Shown here one piece after another: positions 38,643 through 51,214 of a DNA stretch of 64,000 nucleotides (positions within the stretch are counted from its first letter, which is position 1; each line of letters begins with the position of its first letter). Below the pieces are notes generated by a model. That model saw only the letters and a list, made by a program, of their open reading frames with translations, searched no databases and was not told where the DNA came from. The position numbers and the translations under genes are program-made. This DNA comes from Diogma glabrata (Eukaryota; Arthropoda; Insecta; Diptera; Cylindrotomidae), in NCBI GenBank assembly GCA_963693315.1, contig OY856186.1, positions 88,182,647 through 88,246,646 on the forward strand, given 5' to 3'.

Positions 38643-38987
38643 TGCGGGAGATGTTTTAATTATCGCTTCTCATCTGAAAGTCTATAATAATAGTGATTAA
38701 GGTGGTATGTATGTTTTAATTTTTTCCGTTGTAATTTTTTTATTTTAATTTGATTAATTTAGGCAGGTGCGTAATAATCAAAGTAGCTCGAAATTATGAT
38801 GTAATTTGCAATAAAATGTCATACTAAAAAAAATGTTGCGCGTAATATTATTTAATGCAAATAACAGACATTTTAAACAACAAGCTTTATATTTTACTCC
38901 AAGTACTCTGTTAAATATTTTATTTTATTTTATTGATTCAAAGAAACTAGTATGCAGACTTAATATGTCCAATTACATACATACTAG
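38643..38987. other. AT-rich spacer
   Basis: No feature recognised. Confidence 0.4.
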
Positions 38988-41627
38988 TTAGGGTTCCGTT
39001 TTTTATACGGAACACTATTGGTGAGAGTACAACGTGTTTTTCACATTATTTCGATTATCTCGTGAACCATTAATCCGATGAACTTAAAATTTGAGGTGCT
39101 TATAAAACTAACCTATCCACACAAGATGGCGGGTTAAAAAATAAATAAAGTTGTGTTCGTTTGTTTTAAGGAGGTACGATGTAAAGCCTTTGAAAACATA
39201 CATTTTTTTAGCGAGACGAGTAGGGTATCATATGAAAGGGCTTCATTTCAGCATTTTTTAAAAATGTATTTTGGAATTTTACACCTCACCATTTTTTGTA
39301 TAATTTTGAAAAATGACGTTTTCGGGATGTTTTATTGCCCCGATTAACTCCGACCCTACTTCATCGAAAATCTTGAAATATATTTGGAATGATAGAAAAT
39401 TGAGGAGGTTTTTAATGAAAAATATAGAAAAGTGGCAGACACTCATAACTATATTTATTAAAGGGGTGGGAATGTTAAGGGGTAAAAACATCATTTAAAA
39501 CCAGGTCATGTGGGGTGTCATTTGAAAGAGCACTTGATTTTAGAAATATTGCCATTTTTTTTAGAATTTTGCAATGCATGGTTTTTGAATTATTATCAAT
39601 AAAGTGACACAAAAAGTTGGTCCCCCCCTTGCATTTCGAGCCTAATTAACAGAAGAATTTGAAAAAATTCACAGAGACAGGAAGTTTGATAAACTCTGAA
39701 CGAAAAATATAGCGAACCCTCAAATAATTATATTTTTGTGTTTTTAAGGGATTGGGGTGGGGAAGGGTGAAAAAAAACTTTTTTGACCCAAGCGAGTGGG
39801 GTGTCATTTGAAAGAAGACCGAATTTCAGACACTTTGTAGTTTTTTTTAGAATTTTGTGGTACACAGTTTTTGAGTTATTCTAAAAAATGTGCAAATTCC
39901 AGACCGTTCCCCCCTCCTACGTTTCGACACTGATTGACAGAAAAAATTGAAAAAATTCATAGAGACAGGAAATTTGCTATATTTTGAACGAAAATTATAG
40001 CGAACTCTCAAATAATTATATTTCTGTGTATTTAGGGGATGGGTGTAAAGAGGGTAAAAAAAAACTTTTTTTGACCCAAGCGAGTGGGGTATCATTTGAA
40101 AGAGCACCAAATTTCCAAAACATTGCAGTTTTTTTTAGAATTTTCCGGTACACCGTTTTTGAGTTATTCTAAAAAACGTGCAAATTCCAGACCGTTCCCC
40201 CCCCCCCTACGTTTCGACACTGATTGACAGAAAAAATTGAAAAAATTCATAGAGACAGGAAATTTGCTATATTTTGAACGAAAATTATAGCGAACTCTCA
40301 AATAATTATATTTCTGTTTATTTAGGGGATGGGTGTAAGGAGGGTAAAAAAAAACTTTTTTTGACCCAAGCGAGTGGGGTATCATTTGAAAGAACACCAA
40401 ATTTCCAATACGTTGCTAATTTTTTTAGAATTTTCCGGTTCACCGTTTTTGAGTTATTCTAAAAAATGTGCAAATTCCAGACCGTTCCGCCCCCCTACGT
40501 TTCGACACCGATTGACAGAAAAAATTGAAAAAATTCATTGAAACAGGAAATTTGCTATATTTTGAACGAAAATTATAGCGAACTCTCAAATAATTATATT
40601 TCTGTGTGTTTAGGGGATGGGTGTAAAGAGGGTAAAAAAAACTTTTTTTGACCCAAGCGAGTGGGGTGTCATTTGAAAGAACACCGAATTTCCAAAACAT
40701 TGCAATTTTTTTTTAATTTTCCGGTACACCGTTTTTGAGTTATTCTAAAAAATGTGCAAGTTCCAGACCGTTCCCCCCCCTACGTTTCGACACTGATTGA
40801 CAGAAAAAATTGAAAAAATTCATAGAGACAGGAAATTTGCTATATTTTGAACGAAAATTATAGCGAACTCTCAAATAATTATATTTCTGTGTGTTTAGGG
40901 GACGGGTGTAAGGGGGGTAAAAAAAAAAGAGCACCAAATTTCCAAAATATTGCAATTTTTCTTAGAATTTTGCGGTACACAGTTTTGGAGTTATTCTAAG
41001 AAATGTGCAAATTCCAGACCTTCCCCCCTACGTTTCGACACTGATTGACAGAAAAAATTGAAAAAAATTCATGGAGACAGGAAGTTTGCTATATTTTGAA
41101 CGAAAATTATAGCGAACTCTCAAATAATTATATTTCTGTGTGTTTAGGGGATGGGTGTGGGGAGTGCAAAAAAACTTTTTTTGGAACCAAACGAATGGGG
41201 TGTCATTTGAAAGAACACTTAATTTAAGAAACATTGCAACATTTTTTAGAATTCTGCGATGCACAGTTTTTTAGTTATTGATGAAAAAAAAGTGCTATTT
41301 TAAGTGTATGTATACCACCCTATATTTCGACGCTGATTTATAGAACAAATATTCCCAATTTAGACCGTTAAAATACTGGTTAAATCTTTCTTTAGCTAAC
41401 ATAAACAGCTATGGATAAGATTTAACCTCAAGTAACATTTTTGATCAATGTAGATGTGATTGACATTTACTATAGACGTTTACGATTAAACATTTATTCT
41501 GTTATGCGTCCATAGTCTGGCGATATAAGGACTTTACAACATAACTTTATGTCATTTATTTTTGATATTGTGTTCTTTTACATTCACGGAACCCTTGGCG
41601 AGCGAATTTTATTCGCACTTGTCCGAC
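38988..41627 (-). mobile_element. GGTTCCG repeat family with internal tandem array, copy 2 (inverted)
   Basis: On the minus strand it starts GTCGGACAAGTGCGAATAAA and ends in the hairpin GTTCCGTATAAAAAACGGAAC plus CCTAA, as in copy 1 (19185-21356). It is about 470 bp longer because its array has more units. The region between array and end (39000-39500) matches 20880-21340 in inverse. Confidence 0.65.
39540..41330 (-). repeat. Tandem array of about 288-bp units
   Basis: ACGTTTCGACACTG markers near 39920, 40208, 40497, 40781 and 41030, plus diverged edge units near 39635 and 41317, give six to seven units of 250-290 bp. Repeated frames here all translate to versions of the same 70-90 residues because they read the array. 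I do not regard them as genes. Confidence 0.88.
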
Positions 41628-41884
41628 TTTTTTTATTTAGATACAATACAATTATTATTTCTAGTTATATAAATTTTGAGTATTAATATTGTTTATATGT
41701 TAAGTTAAATTAGTTTGTTGCAATTTATTGTAATTCAAAATACTTGTATTTTGTTGTATTTCAAAATAATAATATATAAATTTATATTTTGATACTTAAT
41801 TAAATAAATTATAATTTTCATTTGTTTGCCCTATATTGTAATAAAAAAAAAAATTAGCTTTCAATTTTACTTTTAAATACGGAC

Positions 41885-42400
41885 TGTGAAAACGAAATAG
41901 TACATTATTTAATTAGGAGCTAAAGTGATACTTTTTGTGTTGCGTCTATAGTTTGACAATTATAGACGAAACACAAAAAGACACTTTAGCTCCGAATTAA
42001 ATACATTATTTTTTCGGCAAACGTTTAAATTTTTATAAATATGAAATTAATACATCAAACTTTTTATAAATATGAATTTGTATCGTCATAATTACTTCCA
42101 AAAAAGAGAAAAAAACATTTAAATTTGTATGAATAAAATTTTTTTATCAAAGCAGCTTTTCAAAATTTCATAATATGAGAATCAACTTATTTTTTGTTGT
42201 CATGGTTATACAATATGTTTGAAAATATAACAAACTAACAAATAACAAATGCAACTTTACAGCCTCCGTAATATAAAATAAAAATGGCGTTACTTTTGCT
42301 GTCGCTAGACGTTACTTTTGCTGTCAGGCTAAAACGTAAGACTTTAGCTAACTCCCTAGCGGCAGTAAAGTTAAACTTTACAGCCGTTTGCCGAAAAACA
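41885..42400 (-). repeat. MITE-like family M1, copy C
   Basis: Inverse complete copy: hairpin tail first (41905-41995, AGGAGCTAAAGTGATACTTT), then the body, ending with CAGCCGTTTGCCGAAAA. It abuts the 3' end of the LINE at 42404 and probably truncated it or inserted near its end. 41628-41884 before it is AT-rich with no recognised feature. Confidence 0.72.
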
Positions 42401-42403
42401 AAC

Positions 42404-45111
42404 TTATGTTATTGAACAATCGGCTGTGGAACTTGGAAGTCTTACCAACGGAGAATGAATTCTATGATTTTTTTTAGAATGTTGAATTTGAAAGACGGAT
42501 GGTGCTCTTATGTCGTATCGAGAATTATTTTTGAAAGAAAATATTGGAAGTAAATCCGATTCGATTTTGTTGTTAACAATTTTAAAAAGAGTCATTTCAT
42601 CTGCTATTACACGTCTTTTTTCCAGAGAGGTCATGTTATATCTGACAAGACGGTTCGGATAAGATTCTTTGACTAATTTTAATTTGAAATTGAGGAATCT
42701 TGTAAATTTCTTCTGTACTTTTTCAATATTCAGTACATGAATTTGATATTAAGGATTTCAAATCTCAGATAGGCATTCTAATTTAGAGCGAACAATTGCA
42801 TTAAAGATCGATATAAACGATTTGGAGTTAGAAAAATTACCGCATACCCTTAGCACGAAACCTAATAATTTTAGAGAATGGTTAACAACGTCCTGTATTT
42901 GAATGTTGAATTTTAAATTAGAATCTACGATGATACCAAGATCTCGCACATGCTCCATGACAGTTAACTTAATGTTGTTAATTTCGTAAATTTGATTTGT
43001 GTAAAAAGATCTCGGTTTTATTTTTAAAGAAACACATTTGTTGACATTCAAAAACATTCCGTTGTCAACACACCATCGGTATAGAAGATTTAGATCTTGC
43101 TGGAGCAGATTGCAGTCGTCGAGTGATTTGATTGATTGAAAAATTTTCAGATCATCAGCGAATAGTAGGACTTTACATTTTAAGACCCCAACTACATCAT
43201 CAATGAACAAAAGGAACAGCAAAGGCCCCAAAATTGAGACTTGCGGAACACCAGATGATGGAACAATATTGAATGATTTGCAATTGTTTATTTGTACAAA
43301 CTGAATTCTTTGTTTTAACTAAGACTCAAACCATTTCAGAAACTCATGACTGAGTTCAAAAGGTTTGAGCTTTCGCAACAATAGATCATGGTCGATCTTA
43401 TCGAATGCTTTTGAGAAATCAGTGTACACAACATCCACTCCATAGCCAGAATCAATTGAATCGTAAACATGCTCTGTAAAGTCGAGAAGATTTGTTAAAG
43501 TCGATCGACCGCGGTAAAATCCGTGTTGTTTTTTCGAAATTAGATTACTGGTGTGAGTAAACAATACATTGTGTATTATTTTTTCAAATATTTTACTGCA
43601 GCAGTTCAACAACGAGATTGGTCTGTAGTTGGTCACATCAGTGGTATCACCAGATTTGAAAATTGGCAAAACTTTAGCACATTTCCATTGGGAAGGAAAA
43701 ATTCCTTCAGTAAGAGATTTGTTAAAAATGATTAACAATGGTTTGCAGATAGTTTGAGCAGTATTCTTGAGAAAAATTGGAGGAATCAAATCAGGTCCAC
43801 TACTTTTGTTGATGTCTAAACCATCGAGAACTAGCACAATGTCTTCTTCAGATACAGCAGGAATATTTAGCTTGTTGTCAGAAACACCTGTGTGATTTCC
43901 AACTGTTGAACGATTAAGTTTAGCGTAAACTGATTTGAAAAAGTTTGCGAAAAGATTACAGATGTCCTTATCCGTATTTCCACGAGTATTATTAAAATGC
44001 AAAGAAGCTGGTATTGTGTTTGTTTTTTTGATAGATTTAGTATACGACCAAAACTGTTTAGGATTGTTTATAATGCTATTCTCTATTCCAGCAATATGTT
44101 TCTTTTGGGAAAGTTTAAGTTCCTTTTTTACTTCAGATCTTACAGAAGAATACAGATTATAGTAATCTCTATCACCAGAAAGTTTAAATATTTTTCGATA
44201 TTTGTTTTGCAATTTAATTAATTTTATGAGTCTATGAGTCTAATATTGTAGAAAACTTCTACGCATTGGTCGGTTCCTTTGTTACTGAAAATCAAGTTCC
44301 ATTTGACCAAAGCAATAGCTTTATTAACATTAGCGTAATTACATCTTTTGAAATTGAAGGATGATAATTTTACCTCATTGAGGAGAATAATCTTCTTAAA
44401 GTCGAGCGTTATTTCAAGTGGAGGATGATGAGAATCCACTTTACTTAGAATTTCAGTAGCTTTAGCTACTTGAATATTATTCCATGATATGTTAGATAAG
44501 ACTAAATCGAGAATTCTCAGGTTTTCGTTCTTAACGTCGTTGAACTGTTGCAAACCAGTGTAGTTCATTGATTCAATTAATTCTTTAGCTGGACCATTGA
44601 CACAAACATTTGGTTCCATTACATTGTAATTGGTTTTTAACCATAGAATAATAGGCAAATTAAAATCACCGACAATCAGAAAGTAGGAATCATCCCTTTG
44701 TGAATTGATAAGATCATTTATGTTCGAAAAGTACTCTTCATAATGCAGGTTGGTTGCCTGGGGGTATATGTAAGGAACATTTATATATAGATTATATTTG
44801 TTGATTTTAATGCATACCCAAATTTCCTCCAAATAAGCCTCCCAAGAGAATATCCGATATGAGTTGAATTTTTTTTTTATTGCAATTAGACATCCACCAC
44901 CGTCAGTCTTGTTTGGAAATAAAGATAAATCTCTGTCACGTCTATGGATTTCATAATTGTTGGTAAATAGTTCCGCATCATGAACATTCTGATTTAAATA
45001 TGTTTCATTTAGACAGATTATGTCATAATTTGAAGTCATAACATTTTTTAAAAAATTATTTGTTTTCGTTCTCAGCCCGTTAACATTTTGAAAATAAATC
45101 GAAAGTTTCAT
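42404..45111 (-). pseudogene. CR1-type LINE ORF2 (endonuclease and RT), broken
   Basis: 44224-45111 is the endonuclease: LSIYFQNVNGLRTKTNNF at the start, DIICLNETYLN, FLIVGDFNLPIILW and a C-terminal VDSHHPPLEI. 43319-44212 is the first RT half: LDINKSSGPDLIPPI, NYRPISLLNCCSKIFEK, QHGFYRGRSTLTNLL and VVYTDFSKAFDKIDHDLL with the first aspartate. After a stop, GVPQVSILGPLLFL (glycine replaced by valine in the usual GVPQGS) and LLFADDLKIF follow (42758-43300). The tail is in another frame at 42404-42634. Three breaks make it inactive. The 3' untranslated region is missing at the M1 copy. Confidence 0.88.
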
Positions 45112-45479
45112 TTCTAAAAAGAAAGAGAAGAAAAGAAAAACGAAAAAAGTTAATTAGAAAACAGTATAAAAAACTTATAAAGATACTTAATTGTTATTAA
45201 TTTGATATCATGATCATTTATTTATTTTTCGTGGATGAACCTTTAAAATTGACTGTTGTCTTCTCTGTTAACAAAACAGCTATGTCATTCTCGCACTTAA
45301 TTTGTATAATTTTGGATTTTTCATTTTTTCTCACCAATACGTTCCCATTTTGAACCCATACAATTTGACCCTGTTAAAGTTAGCCGAAAGTTTCCAGCCG
45401 AAAGTCGATAATGTAGATTTTTAATAAAATGTCATCCGAAAGAGACAACACTAACCAAAAAATAGCCAAAATTTTAGAG

Positions 45480-47430
45480 GTCAAAAGTAATCTATGGAAA
45501 AAAGTTTGGGTAAAGCTTCAAGTGGAAAATCTCGGAAAATTCGATTTTCTAAATTTGGTATTAGCACTGTAAAAACCTTGCCTTTAAAGTGTTATGTCTG
45601 GAAATAGATCGAATTGATGACAATGGTCTAAAGCAATCTCTTGGAAAAATATTGGGTCAAGTTTCATGTGGGAAATCTCGGAAAATTCGATTTTCTAAAT
45701 TTTGTATTAGCACTGTAAAAACCTTGCCTTTAAAGTGTTATGTCTGGAAATAGATCGAATTGATGACAAAGGTCAAAAGCAATCTCTTGGAAAAATATTG
45801 GGTCAAGTTTCATGTGGGAAATCTCGGAAAATCCGATTTTCTAAATTTTGTATTAGCACTGTAAAAACCTTGCCTTTAAAGTGTTATGTCTGGAGATAGA
45901 TCGAATTGATGACAAAGGTCAAAAGCAATCTCTTGGAAAAATATTGGGTCAAGTTTTATGTGGGAAATCTCGGAAAATTCGATTTTCTAAATTTTGTATT
46001 AGCACTGTAAAAACCTTGCCTTTAAAGTGTTATGTCTGGAGATAGATCGAATTGATGACAATAATCTATAGCTATCTCTTAGAAAAATATTGGGCAAAGT
46101 TTCATGTGGGAAATTTCGGAAAATTCGATTTTCTAAATTTTGTATTAGAACTGTAAAATTCTTGCCTTTAAAGTGTTATGTCTGGAGATAGATCGAATTG
46201 GTGACAATGGTCTATAGCAATCTCTTGGAAAAATATTGGGTCAAATTTCATGTGGGAAATCTCGGAAAATTCGATCATTTTTATGATCTTAGCCGAAAGT
46301 TTCCAGCCGAAAGTCGATAATTTAGATTAGTTTACTGTACTCAAATAAAACTCCCAATATCAGCCAAAAAATTGAATGACGACAATGGTCTATACCAATC
46401 TCTGAAAAAAATATTGGATCAAGTTTCATGTGGGAAATCTCGGAAAATTCAATTTTCTAAATTTTGTATTAGCACTGTAAAAACCTTGCCTTTAAAGTGT
46501 TATGTCTGGAGATAGATCGAATTGATGACAATAGTCTATAGCTATCTCTTAGAAAAATATTGGGCCAAGTTTCATGTGGGAAATCTCGGAAAATTCAATT
46601 TTCTAAATTTGGTATTAGCACTGTAAAAACCTTACCTTTAAAGTGTTATGTCTGGAGATAGATCGAATTGATGACAATGGTCTATAGCTATCTCTTGGAA
46701 AAATATTGGGCCAAGTTCTATGTGGGAAATTTCGGAAAATTCGGTTTTCTAAATTTGGTATTAGCACTGTAAAAACCTTGCCTTTAAAGTGTTATGTCTG
46801 GAGATAGATCGAATTGATGACAAAAGTCAAAAGCAATCTCGGAAAATTCGATTTTCTAAATTTTGTATTAGCACTGTAAAAACCTTGCCTATAAAGTGTT
46901 ATGTCTGGAGATAGATCGAATTGATGACAATAGTCTATAGCTATATCTTAGAAAAATATTGGGCCAAGTTTCATGTGGGAAATCTCGGAAAATTCGATTT
47001 TCTAAACTTTGTATTAGCACTGTAAAAACCTTGCCTTTAAAGTGTTATGTCTGGAGATAGATCGAATTAATGACAAAGGTCAAAAGCAATCTCTTGGAAA
47101 AATATTGGGTCAAGTTTCATGTGGGAAATCTCGGAAAATTCGATTTTCTAAATTTTGTATTAGCACTGTAAAAACCTTGCCTTTAAAGTGTTATGTCTGG
47201 AGATAGATCGAATTGATGACAATGGTCTATAGCTATCTTTTGGAAAAATATTGGGTCAAGTTTCATGTGGGAAATCTCGGAAAATTCGATTTTCTAAATT
47301 TGGAATTTGCACTGTAAAAACCTTGCCTTTAAAGTGTTATGTCTGGAAATAGATCGAATTGATGACAATGGTCTATAGCTATCTCTTGGAAAAATATTGG
47401 GTCAAGTTTCATGTGGGAAATCTCGGAAAA
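45480..47430 (+). repeat. Foldback left arm: about 12 tandem 146-bp units
   Basis: The marker CTTGCCTTTAAAGTGTTATG recurs near 45577, 45724, 45870, 46017, 46164, 46486, 46632, 46779, 46887, 47030, 47179 and 47322. One unit is shortened (about 108 bp), and one gap of about 320 bp holds the internal terminal motif. Units differ by a few percent. Confidence 0.9.
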
Positions 47431-47439
47431 TTCGAAAAT

Positions 47440-48930
47440 ATTTTTCTAAGAGATTGCTATAGACTATTGACATCAATTCGATACATCTCCAGACATAACA
47501 CTTTAAAGGCAAGGTTTTTGCAGTGCTAATACAAAATTTAGAAAATCGAATTTTCCGAGATTTCCCACATGAAACTTGACCCAATATTTTTCCAAAAGAT
47601 TGCTTTTGACCTTTGTCATCAATTCGATCTATCTCCAGACATAACACTTTAAAGGTAAGGTTTTTACAGTGCTAATACCAAATTTAGAAAATCAAATTTT
47701 CCGAGATTTCCCACATGAAACTTGACCCAATATTTTTTCAAGAGATTGCTTTTGACCTTTGTCATCAATTCGGTCTATTTCCAGACATAACACTTTAAAG
47801 GCAAGGTTTTTACAGTGCTAATACCAAATTTAGAAAATCGAATTTTCCGAGATTTCCCACATGAAACTTGACCCAATATTTTTCCAAGAGATTGCTTTTG
47901 ACTTTTGTCATCAATTCGATCTATCTCCAGACATAACACTTTAAAGGCAAGGTTTTTACAGTGGTAATACAAAATTTAGAAAATCGAATTTTCCGAAATT
48001 TCCCACATGGAACTTGGCCCAATATTTTTCCAAGAGATTGCTTTTGACCTTTGTCATCAATTCGATCTATCTCCAGACATAACACTTTAAAGGCAAGGTT
48101 TTTACAGTGCTAATACAAAATTTAGAAAATCGAATTTTCCGAAATTTCCCACATGGAACTTGGCCCAATATTTTTCCAAGAGATAGCTATAGACCATTGT
48201 CATCAATTCGATCTATCTCCAGACATAACACTTTAAAGGCAAGGTTTTTACAGTGCTAATACAAAATTTAGAAAATCGAATTTTGCGAGATTTCCCACAT
48301 GAAACTTGACCCAATATTTTTCCAAGAGATTGCTTTTGACCTTTGTCATTAATTCGATCTGTTTCCAGACATAACACTTTAAAGGCAAGGTTTTTACAGT
48401 GCTAATACCAAATTTAGAAAAATCAAATTTTCCGAGATTTCCCACATGAAACTTGACCCAATATTTTTCCAAGAGATTGCTTTTGACCTTTGTCATCAAT
48501 TCGGTCTATTTCCAGACATAACACTTTAAAGGCAAGGTTTTTACAGTGCTAATACCAAATTTAGAAAATCATATTTTCCGAGATTTCCCACATGAAACTT
48601 GACCCAATATTTTTCCAAGAGATTGCTTTTGACCTTTGTCATCAATTCGATCTATCTCCAGACATAACACTTTAAAGGCAAGGTTTTTACAGTGCTAATA
48701 CAAAATTTAGAAAATCGAATTTTCCGAAATTTCCCACATGGAACTTGGCCCAATATTTTTCCAAGAGATAGCTATAGACCATTGTCATCAATTCGATCTA
48801 TCTCCAGACATAACACTTTAAAGGCAAGGTTTTTACAGTGCTAATACCAAATTTAGAAAATCGAACTTTCCGTGATTTCCCACATGAAACTTGACCCAAT
48901 ATTTTTTCCAGAGATTGCTGTAGACCATAG
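47440..48930 (-). repeat. Foldback right arm: about 10 tandem 146-bp units
   Basis: CATAACACTTTAAAGGCAAG recurs every 144-147 bp from about 47500 to 48820, giving ten units in the inverse orientation of the left arm. Small frames at 47402-48499 are translations of these units. Confidence 0.9.
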
Positions 48931-49990
48931 TCATCATTCAATTTTTAGGCTGATAGTGGGAGTTTTATTTGACTAAAATAATCTAGTCTGCATTATCGAC
49001 TTTCGGCTGGAAACTTTCGGCTGAGATCATAAAAATGAAATCTGTGATACCGATTTTCGGCTGGAAACTTTCGGCTAACTTTAACAGTATTACAATTTGA
49101 TAATTTTTTTGCAATTTAAGTTCTTTTGACTTGTTATATAATTGCAGTTTATAAAACGTGAGATGTTCAGTTATGAAAAATAGTTGGGTATCAGCTAGAT
49201 TTTGGAATCCAATGTCATCAGTATCGATATTTCGTTTTATACATAATTTCTTTGCTTTAAAAGCATCCAATAATTTTTGTTTTGAAGATTGATTTTCGCA
49301 TACAATCAAAACTGGACGAACGGCTGATTCATTTCCATGTGTAGCGGCTAATCTAATTATTGATTTAGTGCTAACATCTGCTATTTCCAGGAAACTTAAG
49401 ATGTTAGATTGTATATCGCTAAGGTTTTCATTCTGCATAACAGGTATACCATGACAAAGAAGATTTTTAGAACGTTTATCTTCATCGTTACGATTTAGGT
49501 GCTGTTTAATTAAATCAATGTCTTTCTTTAATGCTATATTTTCTGATTTTAATTTTTTAATTTCAACCTCGTGATTTTCTAGTATGGAAGACATTTTCAC
49601 CAGATTATTTAAACTGTCATTCATTTGTATAAAAGAAGTATTGAACTTTTCTTGTTGTTCTTTTATACTATTTAGTTCGCCTCCAAATTTATGTGGAGCT
49701 TTCTTAAAAGATTCTATGTCATCCTCAACTTCATTGTCAGAAAGAACGATAGAATTATTTTTAGATGAACCACTGCGGCAAGTTGGACATCGCCACTGAA
49801 GGATCCCATCCACAAGGTCGTCCAGTAGATTGGGATTCAAACCGGCGCACGTCCGATGAAATTCTTGATTACAAACAGCACATTTTATCCCCTTTCTTTG
49901 TCGTGATATTCCAGTATTACAAATTCCACAAGGCATTTTAACTTTCTTCAATATTTCCTTCCCTCTCCCTTCAATAATCAGTTATATCAA

Positions 49991-51130
49991 ACAAGTATCA
50001 ATTTATCGATGAATAGGAGTAAACTGTTAATGTATTTTTTTTGTTTTAAAGTACCACTTTTAAAACACACAAGAATAATTCAAGTTGAATTATTTATACT
50101 AAATTTTGTTATATTTTTTAGATTCAAAATCAAATACAAGTCACACTAAAATATTATGATTAGAAACTTTATTAATTAATTAAACTGTTTTAGATATTAA
50201 ATAACAACAAATTGTTTTAGTTTGAACTTGTTTATTTTTAATGATAGATATTAAATTAAATTGCATCTAGACTATTGCACGGTAGATGAGAGAATAATAT
50301 TGATGCAAAGAGAGCATTAGTTTAACTTTATATAGCAAGCTTTGTATTGTTTTGTAATGGAAACTTCCGTAGGACCTATATGTGTAGCAATTTGCATTAC
50401 ATATTCAATTTTTTTTAACTGTGTAGATATTACCAACAGTTGGTGCTAAAAGAGGGGCCTAACGATTAATGCTTCATTTCAGACTTACTACACCAATTTC
50501 CGGTTGGAGGGACCTGAAACCATATATTTATAAAACCGTGTAAAAAGAGATCTAGAACGGTGTAAGCCCGAGATACGAAACTGTCGACAGCCAAGATAAA
50601 ATTAATCGTATATTGCTGAATATAACAAAATATCACAAAAAAAAATAAGGCAAAGAAAAATACCATATTTAAGGTCAGGTTTACCATATTTAATTTCTGA
50701 GATATCTGAGATATCACAGTCGGACAGACCCACGGACACACGGACAGGATTGCAATCGCATAAACTATCTCTATAGCTTTCGATAATTAATTAATAATCG
50801 AAAAAATATCAAAACAAAAACTCTATTTTGTACAAAAAGTAAAGACGATATAACAAGCAATAATCGTATATATTGTTACGAGTACAGAAAAATAAAACCT
50901 GGTGTTTGCGCTTACTAATCAGTGATCGAACTCTGAAGAGATTTGGGAATTGCGTTTATCGAATTGTGAGTTAGGCCAATTCGAAGGAAGGTTAGAAAAA
51001 CGTAACAATATAATAAAAACTCGATCATTTAAATTTTTCGTATTTAATTTTAAAATCACAGAATTATAATTCTTTTTTTTTAACTTATTAATATTAAACT
51101 ATATATAGTAAAAATTATTTACAAATTAAA
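49991..51130. other. AT-rich stretch containing a presumed solo LTR
   Basis: Apart from the LTR-like segment at 50874-51007 I recognise nothing. A GGACAGACCCACGGACACAC phrase near 50724 is locally GC-richer, but I cannot assign it. Confidence 0.4.
50874..51007. mobile_element. Presumed short solo LTR or LTR remnant, 4-bp TSD
   Basis: It starts TGTTACGAG, ends AAAACGTAACA, and ATAT lies directly on both sides (50870-50873 and 51008-51011). CAGTGATCGAACTCTG inside resembles the end region of the Gypsy LTR at 5509-8250. At 134 bp it is short for a Gypsy LTR, so an internal deletion or a TRIM-type LTR is possible. Confidence 0.5.
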
Positions 51131-51136
51131 TTTATT
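51131..51136 (-). promoter_or_regulatory. Possible poly(A) signal of the SHOX-type gene
   Basis: AATAAA on the minus strand, about 80 bases after the stop codon. The surrounding sequence is very AT-rich, so chance occurrence is likely. Given as a candidate only. Confidence 0.25.
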
Positions 51137-51214
51137 AAGTATATAATTTTATCAAGTTATTTTTCATTATTTTTATTTTTATTTTAATTATTATGTCCAA
51201 GAGAGAAATTCATA

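Larger units (their letters stand above)
45372..49090. mobile_element. Large foldback element made of opposing tandem arrays
   Basis: The ends are inverted copies (GTTAAAGTTAGCCGAAAGTT at the left, its inverse at the right). Inward lie a left array (45480-47430) and an oppositely oriented right array (47440-48930) of about 146-bp units, meeting with almost no loop near 47435. A second copy of the terminal motif (AGCCGAAAGTTTCCAGCC) lies inside the left array (46290-46400), and doubled motifs occur at the right end. ACAATTTGA lies on both flanks in the LINE ORF1, consistent with a TSD. No transposase is present. Confidence 0.88.
45218..49936 (-). pseudogene. CR1-type LINE ORF1: PHD finger, coiled coil, split by a foldback element
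   Basis: It starts at the ATG at 49936 (MPCGICNTGISRQRKGIKC). Cysteine/histidine spacing (CGIC, CAVC, FHRTC, WRCPTC) gives a PHD-like finger in residues 1-55. A helical, charged coiled-coil segment follows (roughly residues 75-160), then a single-strand nucleic-acid-binding-like domain (RSKNLLCHGIPV, VRPVLIVCEN). The foldback at 45372-49090 interrupts after KNYQIV. The last 50 codons (VWVQNGNVLVRKNEKSK) resume at 45371 and stop at 45218. ORF2 starts about 105 bp further on. Confidence 0.85.

Noticed and set aside
39847..41264. Six related frames (containing phrases such as HPLNTQKYNYLRVRYNF)
   Set aside because: They share sequence only because they read successive units of one tandem array. 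Units vary by indels in G and A runs, with no sign of coding constraint.
45480..48930. Regular repeats resembling a CRISPR-like array
   Set aside because: Units of 146 bp are contiguous with no unique spacers and occur in opposing arrays. The context is eukaryotic.
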